Source: Streptomyces roseoverticillatus (GTDB taxonomy: Bacteria > Actinomycetota > Actinomycetes > Streptomycetales > Streptomycetaceae). Taken from it: a stretch of DNA of 64,000 nt. Positions 17,327 to 25,102 of this stretch are shown here, in pieces. The first letter of the stretch is position 1. The number at the start of each line of letters is the position of its first letter. A program made the translations under genes and the position numbers. The notes under the pieces are model-generated. The model worked only from the letters and a program-made list of their open reading frames with translations. It had not been told where the DNA came from and searched no databases. The DNA is taken from the NCBI RefSeq assembly GCF_000719265.1, contig NZ_JOFL01000006.1, forward strand, positions 569,817 through 633,816, in the 5' to 3' direction.

Positions 17327-18256
17327 GTGCAGATATCGACCAAGAAGTCACCCACCAAGCCGCTCAAGAAGTCCCACATATGGGGCGCCCTCGCCCTGGC
17401 CGCGTTCGGCCTCGCCGCCCTGCCGGCGCCGGCGCAGGCGGCCGCACAGTCCGGGCCGCTCGTCGGGCTTGCCGGCAAGTGCCTGGACGTGCGCGGCGGC
17501 GTCCGCGACAACGGCACGCCGGTGCAGCTCTTCGGCTGCAACGGCACGGAGTCCCAGAGTTGGATGTACGTCGAGCAGCCCGGTGACATCGGCGCCACGA
17601 TGACGGCGTTCGGCAAGTGCCTGGACGCCGCGTCCAGCGGCACCGCCGACGGCACTCCCGTCCAGTTGTGGGACTGCAACGGCACGGGCGCCCAGAAGTG
17701 GGTCCGCTACCAGGGCGACGTCCTCGTCAACCCGCAGTCCGGCAAGTGCCTGGACGTCCGCGGCGGCAACACCGCCGACGGCACCCCCGTCCAGATCTAC
17801 AGCTGCAACTACACCGCCTCCCAGGTCTGGAGATTCGACGGGGGCAACCCGAACCCGAGCCCGAATCCGGGCACGACGCTGCAGCGCCAGGTCTTCGACC
17901 TCGTCAACGACTACCGTGCGCAGCACGGCAAGGCGCGCCTGGAGTACGACCCCGTCGTCGAGCGCGCCGCCCAGGACGAAGCCGACGAGCAGGCCCGGCG
18001 CCGGCAGCAGGGCCACTTCATCAGCACGCAGGACTCGCTCAGCAAGTACGGCTACTCGCGCCCGTGGCACAGTGTCGCCGAGAACGCCGCGGGCGCCCGC
18101 GGCTTCTGGAGAGACGCCCGGTCGGTGGTCGACGCCTGGATCAACGAGCCGCTGCACGAGCGGAACATCCTGGGCGACGGGTACAAGTACACCGGCGTCG
18201 GCGTGACGATCGACGGGGACGGCACCCATTGGTGGGCGCAGGACTTCGTCGGCTGA
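17327..18256 (+). CDS. Secreted CAP-domain (SCP/PR-1) protein with ricin-type lectin domain
   Basis: The 309-residue product has an N-terminal signal (HIWGALALAAFGLAALPAPA, cut near AQA-A). A ricin-type beta-trefoil follows, with three clear repeats (KCLDVRGG/KCLDAASS and QSW, QKW, QVW). After a Pro/Asn linker comes a CAP domain of about 120 residues (LVNDYRAQHG, then WINEPLHERNILGDGYKYTGVGV). GTG at 17327 is the chosen start because GAGGA lies 8 nt upstream. An ATG at 17231 lies inside the IS inverted repeat and is not original. Bacterial CAP proteins are poorly understood; lipid binding or peptidase-like roles are proposed. The IS ends 77 bp upstream and has probably separated the gene from its promoter or from the metallopeptidase transcript. 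Confidence 0.9.
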   Translation: MQISTKKSPTKPLKKSHIWGALALAAFGLAALPAPAQAAAQSGPLVGLAGKCLDVRGGVRDNGTPVQLFGCNGTESQSWMYVEQPGDIGATMTAFGKCLDAASSGTADGTPVQLWDCNGTGAQKWVRYQGDVLVNPQSGKCLDVRGGNTADGTPVQIYSCNYTASQVWRFDGGNPNPSPNPGTTLQRQVFDLVNDYRAQHGKARLEYDPVVERAAQDEADEQARRRQQGHFISTQDSLSKYGYSRPWHSVAENAAGARGFWRDARSVVDAWINEPLHERNILGDGYKYTGVGVTIDGDGTHWWAQDFVG

Positions 18257-18335
18257 CCAGCGGCTCGGTGTCCGGCCGGGGCGGGGACCCGTACTGCCGC
18301 TGGGCAGCCGGCAGCAGCAGCCCCGTGTACGAACG

Positions 18336-19550
18336 TCACCCCTTCGCGCCGTGGGGCGCGGCGACTGCGGACGCGGCCTTGTGCGCGGAGGGCGTGCGTG
18401 CGGAAGACGTGCGCGCGCTGGCTGACGACGGTCCGCCCGCCGGGTCGGCCGACTGGGCGAAGTCGTAGACGGCCTGCTCTTCGGCACCGAGGTGGGTGGA
18501 GCTCAGGTTGGGGCCCTGCAGCCAGCCGAGGATGCCGATGATCTGCCCCGGGTCGTCGTAGCGGGAGAAGACCCCGACCTGGACGCCCTCGCCGGTGGCG
18601 GGGTCGAAGCCGCCCAGCAGGGGGCCGCCGCTGGTTCCCGGTGACAGCGCGCCGCGCATCACGTCGCTGTAGTAGACCGGGTCCGCCCAGGAGGTGCCCT
18701 GCGCCACCATCAGGGAACGGCCGTCGAAGGTGCGCTGGAGGGCCGAGGACACATTGCCGGGACGGTAGTAGTTGCGCTCATTGATGGTGGGGTAGCCGAA
18801 GATGTGGTGCCGCTGGTTCTGCGGCTGGTCGAAGGCGATCCGCTGTGCGCCGGTGACCTGGGCGATCGGCCGCGGCTCGGCGGGGTTGTCCACCAGGATC
18901 GCGGCCATGTCGTGCCCGAGCATCCAGTCGGCGCTCTGACTCCAGGTGTTGGTGAAGAACTCGCGCGTCACGCCCCAGACCCCGTACGGCGCGATGTCCT
19001 TGCCGGGAAGTGCGGTGCTGGTGGTGCGGCGGGGCAGGTTCGCCCCGTTGAACCCCGGCACGAAGACCATGTTGGTGACGACCGTGTTTCCCCACCCCAG
19101 GCCGAAGGGGGTGTGGACGCGCACGCAGTGTGCGGCCGTGAGCACGGTGCTTTCGTTGGCGCCGGCGACCACGTTGCCGGAGCAGGCGGACCGGGCGACG
19201 GTGCCGTTGTCCAGGTCCTTGGTCTCCAGGAAGATCTTGCCGGCGGTGCGGGAGATCAGCCCGGCCTTCCGCGGCCACGGCTTGCTGAGGTCGTCCCAGC
19301 CTCCCGGTGGCGGGGCCGCGTCCTGGTCCTCGTGGTTGAGGCCGGCGGCGGCCATCTTGTCCAGGGTCCAGTACTCGACCTCGGCCCTGAGCCGCTGGTC
19401 GTAGTCCGCGCCGGCCGGGACCAGCGGACGCAGCTCGAAGGCCGGCACGGCGGCACTGGCGGGCGGCGCCGCTGTGAGCAGTGCGGCCATCAGCCCGAGC
19501 GCGCCGAGCACGCTCGTTCTCGTACGTCTTGACCATTTCCCGAGGGACAT
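18336..19550 (-). CDS. Secreted trypsin-like (S1) serine protease
   Basis: This 404-residue protein has a signal peptide (RRTRTSVLGALGLMAALL, cut near ASA-A). The S1 domain shows the triad: His in VLTAAHCV, Asp in LGHDMAAIL and Ser in GTSGGPLLGG. It ends in a Ser/Ala-rich tail. The ATG at 19550 has AAGGGA about 7 nt upstream. Unlike the protease at 13.5 kb it has no lectin module. It is convergent with the CAP gene across a 79-bp gap. Likely an extracellular general protease or a wall-modifying enzyme. Confidence 0.9.
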   Translation of the reverse strand: MSLGKWSRRTRTSVLGALGLMAALLTAAPPASAAVPAFELRPLVPAGADYDQRLRAEVEYWTLDKMAAAGLNHEDQDAAPPPGGWDDLSKPWPRKAGLISRTAGKIFLETKDLDNGTVARSACSGNVVAGANESTVLTAAHCVRVHTPFGLGWGNTVVTNMVFVPGFNGANLPRRTTSTALPGKDIAPYGVWGVTREFFTNTWSQSADWMLGHDMAAILVDNPAEPRPIAQVTGAQRIAFDQPQNQRHHIFGYPTINERNYYRPGNVSSALQRTFDGRSLMVAQGTSWADPVYYSDVMRGALSPGTSGGPLLGGFDPATGEGVQVGVFSRYDDPGQIIGILGWLQGPNLSSTHLGAEEQAVYDFAQSADPAGGPSSASARTSSARTPSAHKAASAVAAPHGAKG

Positions 19551-20164
19551 CGTCTTTCCCTTCGAAGGGTTTCCGGGGTTGCTGCGGGCGGGTCAGGCGG
19601 CGGAGGCGAAGGCCGCTTCCGGGCGCGGGCCGTGGTCCATGAGGCCCTGTGCCCGGCAGGCAACGGCAGACCCGGCGGAACGAGAACCGCAACGGCCACT
19701 GCGGCGACGACGACAGCCACGGCATCCACCGCCCCCGCGCACGAGGCGGCCGGAGGAAGGGAAGCCGGGAGACATGAGCCAAGAGGGCAGGACTGATCTC
19801 ATCGGAGTCCTCGCGTTGGGCGGGGTGCCAGGGAACGGTGGTTCGACCGGACACCGGGAATCTCATCGCAGCGGTCGGCTCCGCGCCATACGAGGGGGCG
19901 GCCTACTTGGGCCACTGGCGCAGGTGTGCCACTCCGTCTTGCCACGCAAGTCGCGGCGGGTGACCGCGTAGGTCACGGTCGTGGCCAGGCCGGGGCGAAG
20001 GACGGTCGGGATGAGGGGGGCGGACCGGCTCCTGCCGGGCCGGGCCAGCATGATCGTTCGCGTCCACATGCCCCGTACGTCCCGGGCGGATGCCGCGGAA
20101 CGGACGCGCGCAACCAGCACGCGGCATCCGGTATCTGGAACCCGGGATGGCGCTGCCTCCGCGG
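19551..20164. other. Gene-poor stretch with a probable relic of a small secreted protein
   Basis: No intact gene is supportable. On the minus strand, about 19,900-20,050, one frame reads TVLRPGLATTVTYAVTRRDL and then a Trp. This resembles the TIVLRNSNGATVSKTRRDL...W region of the secreted protein at 12,851. It lacks a start or signal and changes frame near its end, so it looks like a decayed relative. A 65-codon + strand frame from 19,774 has a good ribosome site but no protein-like features. Confidence 0.35.
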
Positions 20165-20200
20165 CTGTGTCCCGCGGGGTTCCGGATCCGCGGGACACAG
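20165..20200. terminator. Hairpin terminator of the expansin-like gene
   Basis: A perfect 13-bp stem (CTGTGTCCCGCGG and its complement) with a 10-nt loop lies 36 bp beyond the stop of the minus-strand barrel-protein gene. Confidence 0.75.
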
Positions 20201-20235
20201 GGCTCAGCGGGACGCAGGGCTCAACGGGCCCGGGC

Positions 20236-20658
20236 TCAGCGCACGAACTTCCAGGTGATGCCGTTGACCACGCCCCGGTCGAGTGGTGCCAGCTTCTGGA
20301 AGGCCGGCCGGCCGAGGTCGATGTGGGTGCGGTCGCACGAGAGGCACTTGTCCCTGACGGGCACCCTGATGGTCTTGCCGTTGTAGCTGACCTCGACCGA
20401 TATGCCCTGGCAGAGCGGGTCGTTGTTGGGATTGGCGGAGGTCCACCACGAGGGCGAGACCGCGACCAGGTCCTGGGAGTTCGCGTCGATGGCCGTCCCG
20501 CAGGCGCCGTACCCCTTGTCGGTGTAGTAGGTCATCTTTCCGTTCACCGGCTGGCCGATCGGAACGTCGGCGGCCGCCGGTCCCGCGGCGACGGCAATTC
20601 CGGTGGCCGCGGCGGCCAGGACGACGGCCGCGGAGCGCACAGCTCTGCTTCCACGCAT
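20236..20658 (-). CDS. Secreted expansin/RlpA-like double-psi beta-barrel protein
   Basis: This 140-residue protein has a signal peptide (MRGSRAVRSAAVVLAAAATG, cut near AAA-DV). The single mature domain has features of the double-psi beta-barrel fold: GKMTYYTDKGYGACG near the start, DLVAVSPSWW in the middle, and PVRDKCLSCDRTHIDLGRPAF, where the basic/Asp residues and DLGRPAF strand are typical of expansin-like and kiwellin/barwin-like proteins. There are four Cys. The ATG at 20658 has GAGGAGAG 6 nt upstream. Such small secreted barrels bind or loosen polysaccharides; with chitinase and lectin proteins next door, a wall-polymer role is plausible. A strong terminator follows. Confidence 0.85.
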   Translation of the reverse strand: MRGSRAVRSAAVVLAAAATGIAVAAGPAAADVPIGQPVNGKMTYYTDKGYGACGTAIDANSQDLVAVSPSWWTSANPNNDPLCQGISVEVSYNGKTIRVPVRDKCLSCDRTHIDLGRPAFQKLAPLDRGVVNGITWKFVR

Positions 20659-21040
20659 GGTCTCTCCTCGTTCGGGAGTAATGGCGGGCGGGTGTACTCC
20701 ACGGACCCGTGGAGCGAGCGCCCCGGAAACCGGCATCACGGAGCCGTCACGGCTCGCCGGTCAGGAAGATGAAGGACAGCGGCATTTCTTCGGCACGCGT
20801 CCGGCTTTCGGTCCATGAGTGCCATGCGGGACGACGCGGACGCAAGTCCCTGCAGCGACAGTTGTCCGGAACCGATTGCCAAATGCACCTGGTTTGGCCG
20901 CCCATGATGCATGTCGTTGACAACGATGTTGAAGAGTTATTCACTGCGCAAGGGCGACGGCCGCAGCGCCTTCCCTCCGGCCCCGTCGCGCCTTAAGCAA
21001 GCGAGTGCCACCTCAGCGATCCGACCCCACAGGAGCCGCC
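20659..21040. other. Divergent intergenic region between expansin-like and chitinase genes
   Basis: No gene is seen. It must hold both promoters. A TTGACA at 20917-20922 is a possible -35, with a weak TATTCA-like -10 15 bp further on, toward the chitinase. I looked for the inverted DasR-type site and the 12-bp direct repeats known from Streptomyces chitinase promoters and did not find a good match. Confidence 0.3.
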
Positions 21041-21934
21041 GTGAGAAGAAACCGCTTCGTCACCCTGCTGCTGGCCGTACTGGCTCTGGTCGGTGCGGCC
21101 CTCCTCGTGCCGTCCGGCACGGCGAGCGCCGCCGGCCCGTGCGACAACGCGTCCAATTGGACGGCCGGCACCTGGTATCCGGCGGGCACGGTCGTCCGGT
21201 ACACGGACGGCAAGTACTACGTCGCCGAGCACGACAATCCCGGCTACGACCCGCTCATCAGCACGTGGTACTGGGACCCGTATACCTGCCAGGGAGGCGG
21301 GACCCCGGGGGCCGGAAAGTTTCCCGTGACGGAGGCCCAGTTCCAGCAGATGTTCCCGGGCCGGAACGCCTTCTACACGTACAACGGGCTGATCGCGGCG
21401 CTGGCCGCGTACCCGGGATTCGCCGGCACCGGCAGTGACCAGGTCAGGCGGCAGGAGGCCGCCGCCTTCCTGGCCAACGTCGACCACGAGACCGGGGGCC
21501 TGGTCCACATCGTGGAGCAGAACACGGCCAACTATCCCCACTACTGTGACGGGAACCAGCCCTATGGTTGCCCGGCCGGTCAGGCCGCCTATTACGGCCG
21601 CGGTCCGCTCCAGCTCAGCTGGAACTTCAACTACAAGGCGGCGGGCGACGCCCTCGGAATCAACCTGCTGAACAATCCGTCGCTCGTCCAGACCGACGCG
21701 GCCGTCTCCTGGAAAACCGCCCTGTGGTACTGGAACACCCAGCGCGGCCCCGGCACCATGACGCCGCATGACGCGATGGTCAACAGCCGCGGATTCGGGG
21801 AGACCATCCGCAGCATCAACGGCGCCGTGGAGTGTGACGGCCGCAACCCCGCCCAGGTGCAGAGCCGGGTGAACAGCTACCAGCGATTCGCCCAGATGCT
21901 GGGTACGGCTCCGGGCGGCAACCTCTACTGCTGA
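21041..21934 (+). CDS. Secreted GH19 chitinase with N-terminal chitin-binding domain
   Basis: This 297-residue family 19 chitinase starts with a signal peptide (RRNRFVTLLLAVLALVGAAL, cut near ASA-AG). A CBM5/12-type chitin-binding module follows at about residues 30-85 (WTAGTWYPAGTVVRYTDGKY, ending WYWDPYTC). A Gly-rich linker leads to a GH19 domain of about 200 residues. The general-acid Glu is in NVDHETGGL, and YYGRGPLQLSWNFNY is the substrate-cleft signature. GTG at 21041 has AGGAG at 21031. The enzyme cleaves chitin endo-fashion with inversion, matching the ChiC/ChiF-type Streptomyces enzymes that inhibit fungi. This is the end of the exoenzyme island. Confidence 0.95.
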   Translation: MRRNRFVTLLLAVLALVGAALLVPSGTASAAGPCDNASNWTAGTWYPAGTVVRYTDGKYYVAEHDNPGYDPLISTWYWDPYTCQGGGTPGAGKFPVTEAQFQQMFPGRNAFYTYNGLIAALAAYPGFAGTGSDQVRRQEAAAFLANVDHETGGLVHIVEQNTANYPHYCDGNQPYGCPAGQAAYYGRGPLQLSWNFNYKAAGDALGINLLNNPSLVQTDAAVSWKTALWYWNTQRGPGTMTPHDAMVNSRGFGETIRSINGAVECDGRNPAQVQSRVNSYQRFAQMLGTAPGGNLYC

Positions 21935-22006
21935 GTCCGGCCGGCAGGTCTATGACGGCGACGGCTGGGGGCCCGGGAACAGCAGGGCCTCCTGACGTCT
22001 TCCCGA

Positions 22007-22037
22007 TTGAGTGTAACTCCCCGGCAGCAGCTAGGCT
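22007..22037 (+). promoter_or_regulatory. Candidate housekeeping promoter for the small hypothetical gene
   Basis: TTGAGT (22007-22012) and TAGGCT (22032-22037) are separated by 19 bp. This would place the transcript start about 20 nt before the GGAAGGGG ribosome site of the gene at 22064. Confidence 0.4.
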
Positions 22038-22063
22038 TTGGCTGTTCTTGGGAAGGGGCGCTG

Positions 22064-22453
22064 ATGGGCACCAGATTCATTGAGGTAGACGAATCACGGC
22101 AAGGCGAGCCGGGCGTGCGGAAGGGAGGCAGAACATTGACAGTGGGGGACCAGTCCGTCACCCAGGAGACATGGGTGAAGGTAGAAGCTTACGACGACCT
22201 TGATCCGACCGTGACGGGGGACGTCCATCTGCACACGTTCGCAGTCCCCGGTATGGAAGTGCGGGTTGGGGCCGCGAAGGACGACGAGGACGAAAGCAGC
22301 GAATTCGAAACCAGGCTGGTCCCATCTGTCCAGTATTACCAGATCGAGCTCGGGCCCGACTCGCTGAACGAGCTCCATGATGCGCTCAAGCCCTTTATAG
22401 CGGCCGCGCGGGAATGCGAGCCGCCGAAGGGTCGCAAGATACGCGCCAAATAG
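22064..22453 (+). CDS. Conserved-looking hypothetical protein, 129 residues
   Basis: No family is recognised. The ATG at 22064 has GGAAGGGG 6 nt upstream, and the gene is followed by a strong terminator, so it is probably real. The product is acidic and soluble, with no signal peptide or membrane segment. It starts MGTRFIEVDESRQG and has a beta-rich middle (TVTGDVHLHTFAVPGMEVRV). The C-terminal helix PDSLNELHDALKPFIAAARE is followed by a basic tail. Codon use is slightly less GC-biased than in neighbours. It stands alone, convergent with the hydrolase gene; context gives no clue. Confidence 0.75.
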   Translation: MGTRFIEVDESRQGEPGVRKGGRTLTVGDQSVTQETWVKVEAYDDLDPTVTGDVHLHTFAVPGMEVRVGAAKDDEDESSEFETRLVPSVQYYQIELGPDSLNELHDALKPFIAAARECEPPKGRKIRAK

Positions 22454-22457
22454 CCCA

Positions 22458-22485
22458 CAATGCCCCCTCGTATGAGGGGGCATTG
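22458..22485. terminator. Bidirectional terminator
   Basis: A perfect 12-bp stem (CAATGCCCCCTC and its complement) with a GTAT loop lies 5 bp after the stop of the hypothetical gene and downstream of the convergent hydrolase gene. Confidence 0.8.
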
Positions 22486-22526
22486 CCATGTGTAAGGCCG
22501 AGGCGGAGCAGAGTGTGGTTCGCCGC

Positions 22527-23384
22527 TCACTCAAGGCCTTCCAGGAACGGGACGAGCGCATCGATGAAGGGCTCGTTCCGGTCACCGGCCACCATGTGCC
22601 CGGCGTCGGCCACATCGACGTACCGCGCGTGGGGAACCCTGTCGCAGAACTCCTCGGCGATGTCCTCGCGCACCACGTCGCTGAGCCCGCCGCGGACGAG
22701 CAGGATCGGCACGTCGGCGTGGTGGGCGGCGTCCAGGAGACGCTCCGCCCTGCCGGGCGGGTCTATCCGGCCCTCGAAGCTGTCCAGTATCCGGGGGTCC
22801 CAGTGCCAGAACCAGCGATCGCCGCGGCGTCGCAGATTGTTGCGTAGTCTCTCGGGGTCGTCCGGTCGCGTGCGACGCGGCAGGTAGGCGGAGACCGCCG
22901 CGGCCGCGTCCTCGACGCCGGCGAATCCGTCCGGCCGACAGCGCATGAACTCGAGGATCCGGCGAACTCCGCAGGGATCCGGTCGATGGGCGACGTCGAC
23001 GAGCACCAGGCCGCGAACCGCCGCCCGGGGCGCCTCTCCGGCGGCGAGCAGCGAACTCAGACCGCCGAGCGAGGCTCCGACGAGCAGCGGGCGGTCGCCG
23101 AGTTCGGCGACGAGTGCCCGGACGTCCCCGGCGAACAGGCCGAGGTCGTAGTCTCCGTCGGCTGACCATTCGCTGGTGCCGTGCCCGCGCAGGTCCGGAG
23201 CGATGACCCGCCACCCCAGCGTGGCCAGCCGGGGGCCGGCCCGGTCCCAGGCGTGTCGTGTCTGGCCGCCGCCGTGCAGCAGGACAAGAGGTGGCGAGGA
23301 CGCCTCGCCCCACATGTCGGCCGCGAGCAGGATCCCGCCATGGCCCACGAAGGTTCGGGGCCGTGACGGTGCGCCGGCCGTCAT
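22527..23384 (-). CDS. Alpha/beta-hydrolase
   Basis: This 285-residue hydrolase has the oxyanion segment VLLHGGGQTRHAW near residue 38 and the nucleophile elbow GASLGGLSS (Ser) near residue 105. An acidic residue precedes the last strands, and the catalytic His is in DAGHMVAGD near residue 265. A cap region is inserted between strands 6 and 7. The ATG at 23384 overlaps the TetR stop as ATGA, so translation is coupled. It is probably an esterase, lactonase or epoxide hydrolase; the substrate is unknown. Control by the co-transcribed TetR protein, acting at the operator at 24,027-24,058, is likely. Confidence 0.92.
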   Translation of the reverse strand: MTAGAPSRPRTFVGHGGILLAADMWGEASSPPLVLLHGGGQTRHAWDRAGPRLATLGWRVIAPDLRGHGTSEWSADGDYDLGLFAGDVRALVAELGDRPLLVGASLGGLSSLLAAGEAPRAAVRGLVLVDVAHRPDPCGVRRILEFMRCRPDGFAGVEDAAAAVSAYLPRRTRPDDPERLRNNLRRRGDRWFWHWDPRILDSFEGRIDPPGRAERLLDAAHHADVPILLVRGGLSDVVREDIAEEFCDRVPHARYVDVADAGHMVAGDRNEPFIDALVPFLEGLE

Positions 23385-24004
23385 CCCGTGCCTCGGGTCC
23401 GCAGCGGCGCCAGCAGCTGGTCGCGGTGGGGGTCCGCGGCCGCCGCGGCGAGCACGACGTCCAGTGCGAACAGAGCACGCGCGAGGAACCGGTCGTCGTC
23501 TATCAGGGCGGCGACCCACTGATGCAGTGCGCCCACGCACGAGGTGCCGACAACGGCGGCCAACGCGTCAGTATTGACGTCGGCGCGCAGGATGCCCTGT
23601 GCCTGCGCCCCGGCCATCGCCCGGCGGAGCTGGGTGAGGGGACTGCGGTCGAGCACGAGGCCGCTCTCCTCCCACTCGCGCACCATGCGGCGCGACACGA
23701 CCGGGTCGCTCACGAAGAGATGGACGGTCGACCGGACGACCTCACGCGGGTCACCGGCTCCCAGCGCCATCAGGCGGTGTTCGAGTTCGTCCGTGAACCC
23801 GGCGGCCAGCGCCTCCCAGATCTTCTCGCGCGGTCCGATCAGGTTGTAGACAGTGGCCGGGGCGACCTCCGCCCGCTCGGCGATCCGCTCCGTACTGATC
23901 ACTGATTCCGGGTTGTCCCGCAGGAGTTCGCGCGTCGCTTCGAGGATCCGGATCCGTCGCCGGGCCTTGTGCTGCTCACGCAGCCCTCCTTCGGCCGTCT
24001 GCAT
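23381..24004 (-). CDS. TetR-family transcriptional regulator
   Basis: This 207-residue protein has an N-terminal TetR helix-turn-helix (RRIRILEATRELL, then ISTERIAERAEVAPATVYNL, residues 17-60) and a C-terminal helical ligand-binding domain. The ATG at 24004 has AAAGGGGG 6 nt upstream; a longer in-frame extension to 24379 overlaps the neighbouring kinase gene and is Arg/Pro-rich, so it is rejected. It is the first gene of a two-gene operon with the alpha/beta-hydrolase and faces a strong operator in its own promoter, so autorepression is expected. Confidence 0.93.
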   Translation of the reverse strand: MQTAEGGLREQHKARRRIRILEATRELLRDNPESVISTERIAERAEVAPATVYNLIGPREKIWEALAAGFTDELEHRLMALGAGDPREVVRSTVHLFVSDPVVSRRMVREWEESGLVLDRSPLTQLRRAMAGAQAQGILRADVNTDALAAVVGTSCVGALHQWVAALIDDDRFLARALFALDVVLAAAAADPHRDQLLAPLRTRGTG

Positions 24005-24026
24005 GCGCGCCCCCTTTCGTGGAAAC

Positions 24027-24058
24027 TTAGAGAGACCTCTAAATTTAGAGAGGTCTCT
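24027..24058. promoter_or_regulatory. TetR operator region (nested palindromes and direct repeats)
   Basis: It lies 23 bp upstream of the TetR start. AGAGACCTCT (24031-24040) and AGAGGTCTCT (24049-24058) form an inverted repeat. Inside it, CTCTAAATTTAGAG (24037-24050) is a perfect palindrome. TTAGAGAG occurs at 24027 and 24045, 18 bp apart, suggesting two overlapping dimer sites. Confidence 0.6.
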
Positions 24059-24107
24059 GAACGGGGGCAAGTGCTGTGGCGGCGCAGACCGCTGGGACGG
24101 AAAGCCG

Positions 24108-24896
24108 CTACCCGGCCCTTGGGGAGGACCAGAAGGAGGCGGGCAGCATGCCGACTTCGCGGGCGGCCTGGTCCAGGTCGGCGGCAACCGGCTCCAGCGC
24201 CGTGTAGACCGGGTCGCCGTCGGCGGCCATGCGGCGGATGACCTCCGCGTTGGTCCTGGCCCGCGCGGCCACCACGGTTCCGAACGCCGAGCGGTCGCCT
24301 TCGTACCCGTAGGCGTCGAGCAGCAGGTGCAGCCGCCGGGAGCGGTCTTCGAAGGCGGTGAAGCCGGTCCGCTCGGCAAGCCGGCGCGCGTGCAGGGGAA
24401 CCCAGGTCAACGCCATGAAGGCCAGGTCGAACTCACGCGTTGACGGGCCGGCGGTGTCCCAGTCGAAGAAGCCCGCCACGCGCCCTTCGCGCCGGACCGC
24501 GTTCCACGGGGCGGCGTCATGGTGGCCGATGACCAGACCGGGCCGCCACGACTGCCCGGCGAGCCAGCGCGCATCCTGTTGCGGGACGAACGACCGGGTC
24601 GCGTCGTGCAGCCTCCGGGCCCACCGGCCCACGTCCTCCAGCGCGGTCGTCGAGTACACCCAGGCGGGCCAGGGAAGGTCTTCGCCCGCCGTCTCGCCGT
24701 CGAGACGGGTCAGGACCTCACGCCCTTGGCCGTCCACCCCCAGGACCCGGGGCACGCCCTCCAGCCCGACCGCCTCCAGATGGCGCAGCAGCGCGTGCAC
24801 TGCGGGGGTCCACGGCTGGACGGGCCGGTGGACCGCGTCACCGCGGCGCACCGCTCCCACCGTCCTGCCGCCGGGCAAACGCTCCTCGTCGTCCAT
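24108..24896 (-). CDS. APH-fold phosphotransferase (aminoglycoside/choline-kinase-like)
   Basis: This 262-residue protein carries Brenner's motif as GHHDAAPWN near residue 125 (catalytic Asp, metal-binding Asn) and the DFG-equivalent FFDWDTAG near residue 142. The N-lobe is short and lacks an obvious Gly-rich loop but has a plausible ATP-lobe strand pattern (VGAVRRGDAVHRP). The family phosphorylates hydroxyls of aminoglycosides, choline or other small molecules; this divergent member cannot be assigned. The ATG at 24896 has no clear ribosome site. It is upstream of, but separately controlled from, the TetR/hydrolase operon, and divergent from the SARP regulator gene. Confidence 0.85.
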   Translation of the reverse strand: MDDEERLPGGRTVGAVRRGDAVHRPVQPWTPAVHALLRHLEAVGLEGVPRVLGVDGQGREVLTRLDGETAGEDLPWPAWVYSTTALEDVGRWARRLHDATRSFVPQQDARWLAGQSWRPGLVIGHHDAAPWNAVRREGRVAGFFDWDTAGPSTREFDLAFMALTWVPLHARRLAERTGFTAFEDRSRRLHLLLDAYGYEGDRSAFGTVVAARARTNAEVIRRMAADGDPVYTALEPVAADLDQAAREVGMLPASFWSSPRAG

Positions 24897-25102
24897 GAGT
24901 CGGTTCTAGCGCGGCCCGCCCGCTCGCGCAGCTGCATTTTCCGGGGCCCCGCGTGCCGGCGGATTGCGAAGCGACCCTGCCGACGACGGGGTGTCGACGG
25001 GGTGCCTGAAAGCCCCGGCCTGCGGCGCAGGCGCGTCCGGGGCGTTTGGTGCCCCCGGGACTCCGGCATCCTGGTTCTTTCTTACGAGGAGGCTTTGGAT
25101 CC

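Noticed and set aside
19774..19971. 65-codon plus-strand frame with a good ribosome site
   Set aside because: The predicted product is Arg/Gly-rich with no conserved-looking pattern and overlaps the relic on the other strand.
20659..21040. DasR-type or 12-bp repeat control site before the chitinase
   Set aside because: The nearest sequences match too poorly to call.
24005..24379. N-terminal extension of the TetR protein
   Set aside because: It reads through the operator and the end of the kinase gene in a Pro/Arg-rich shadow frame.
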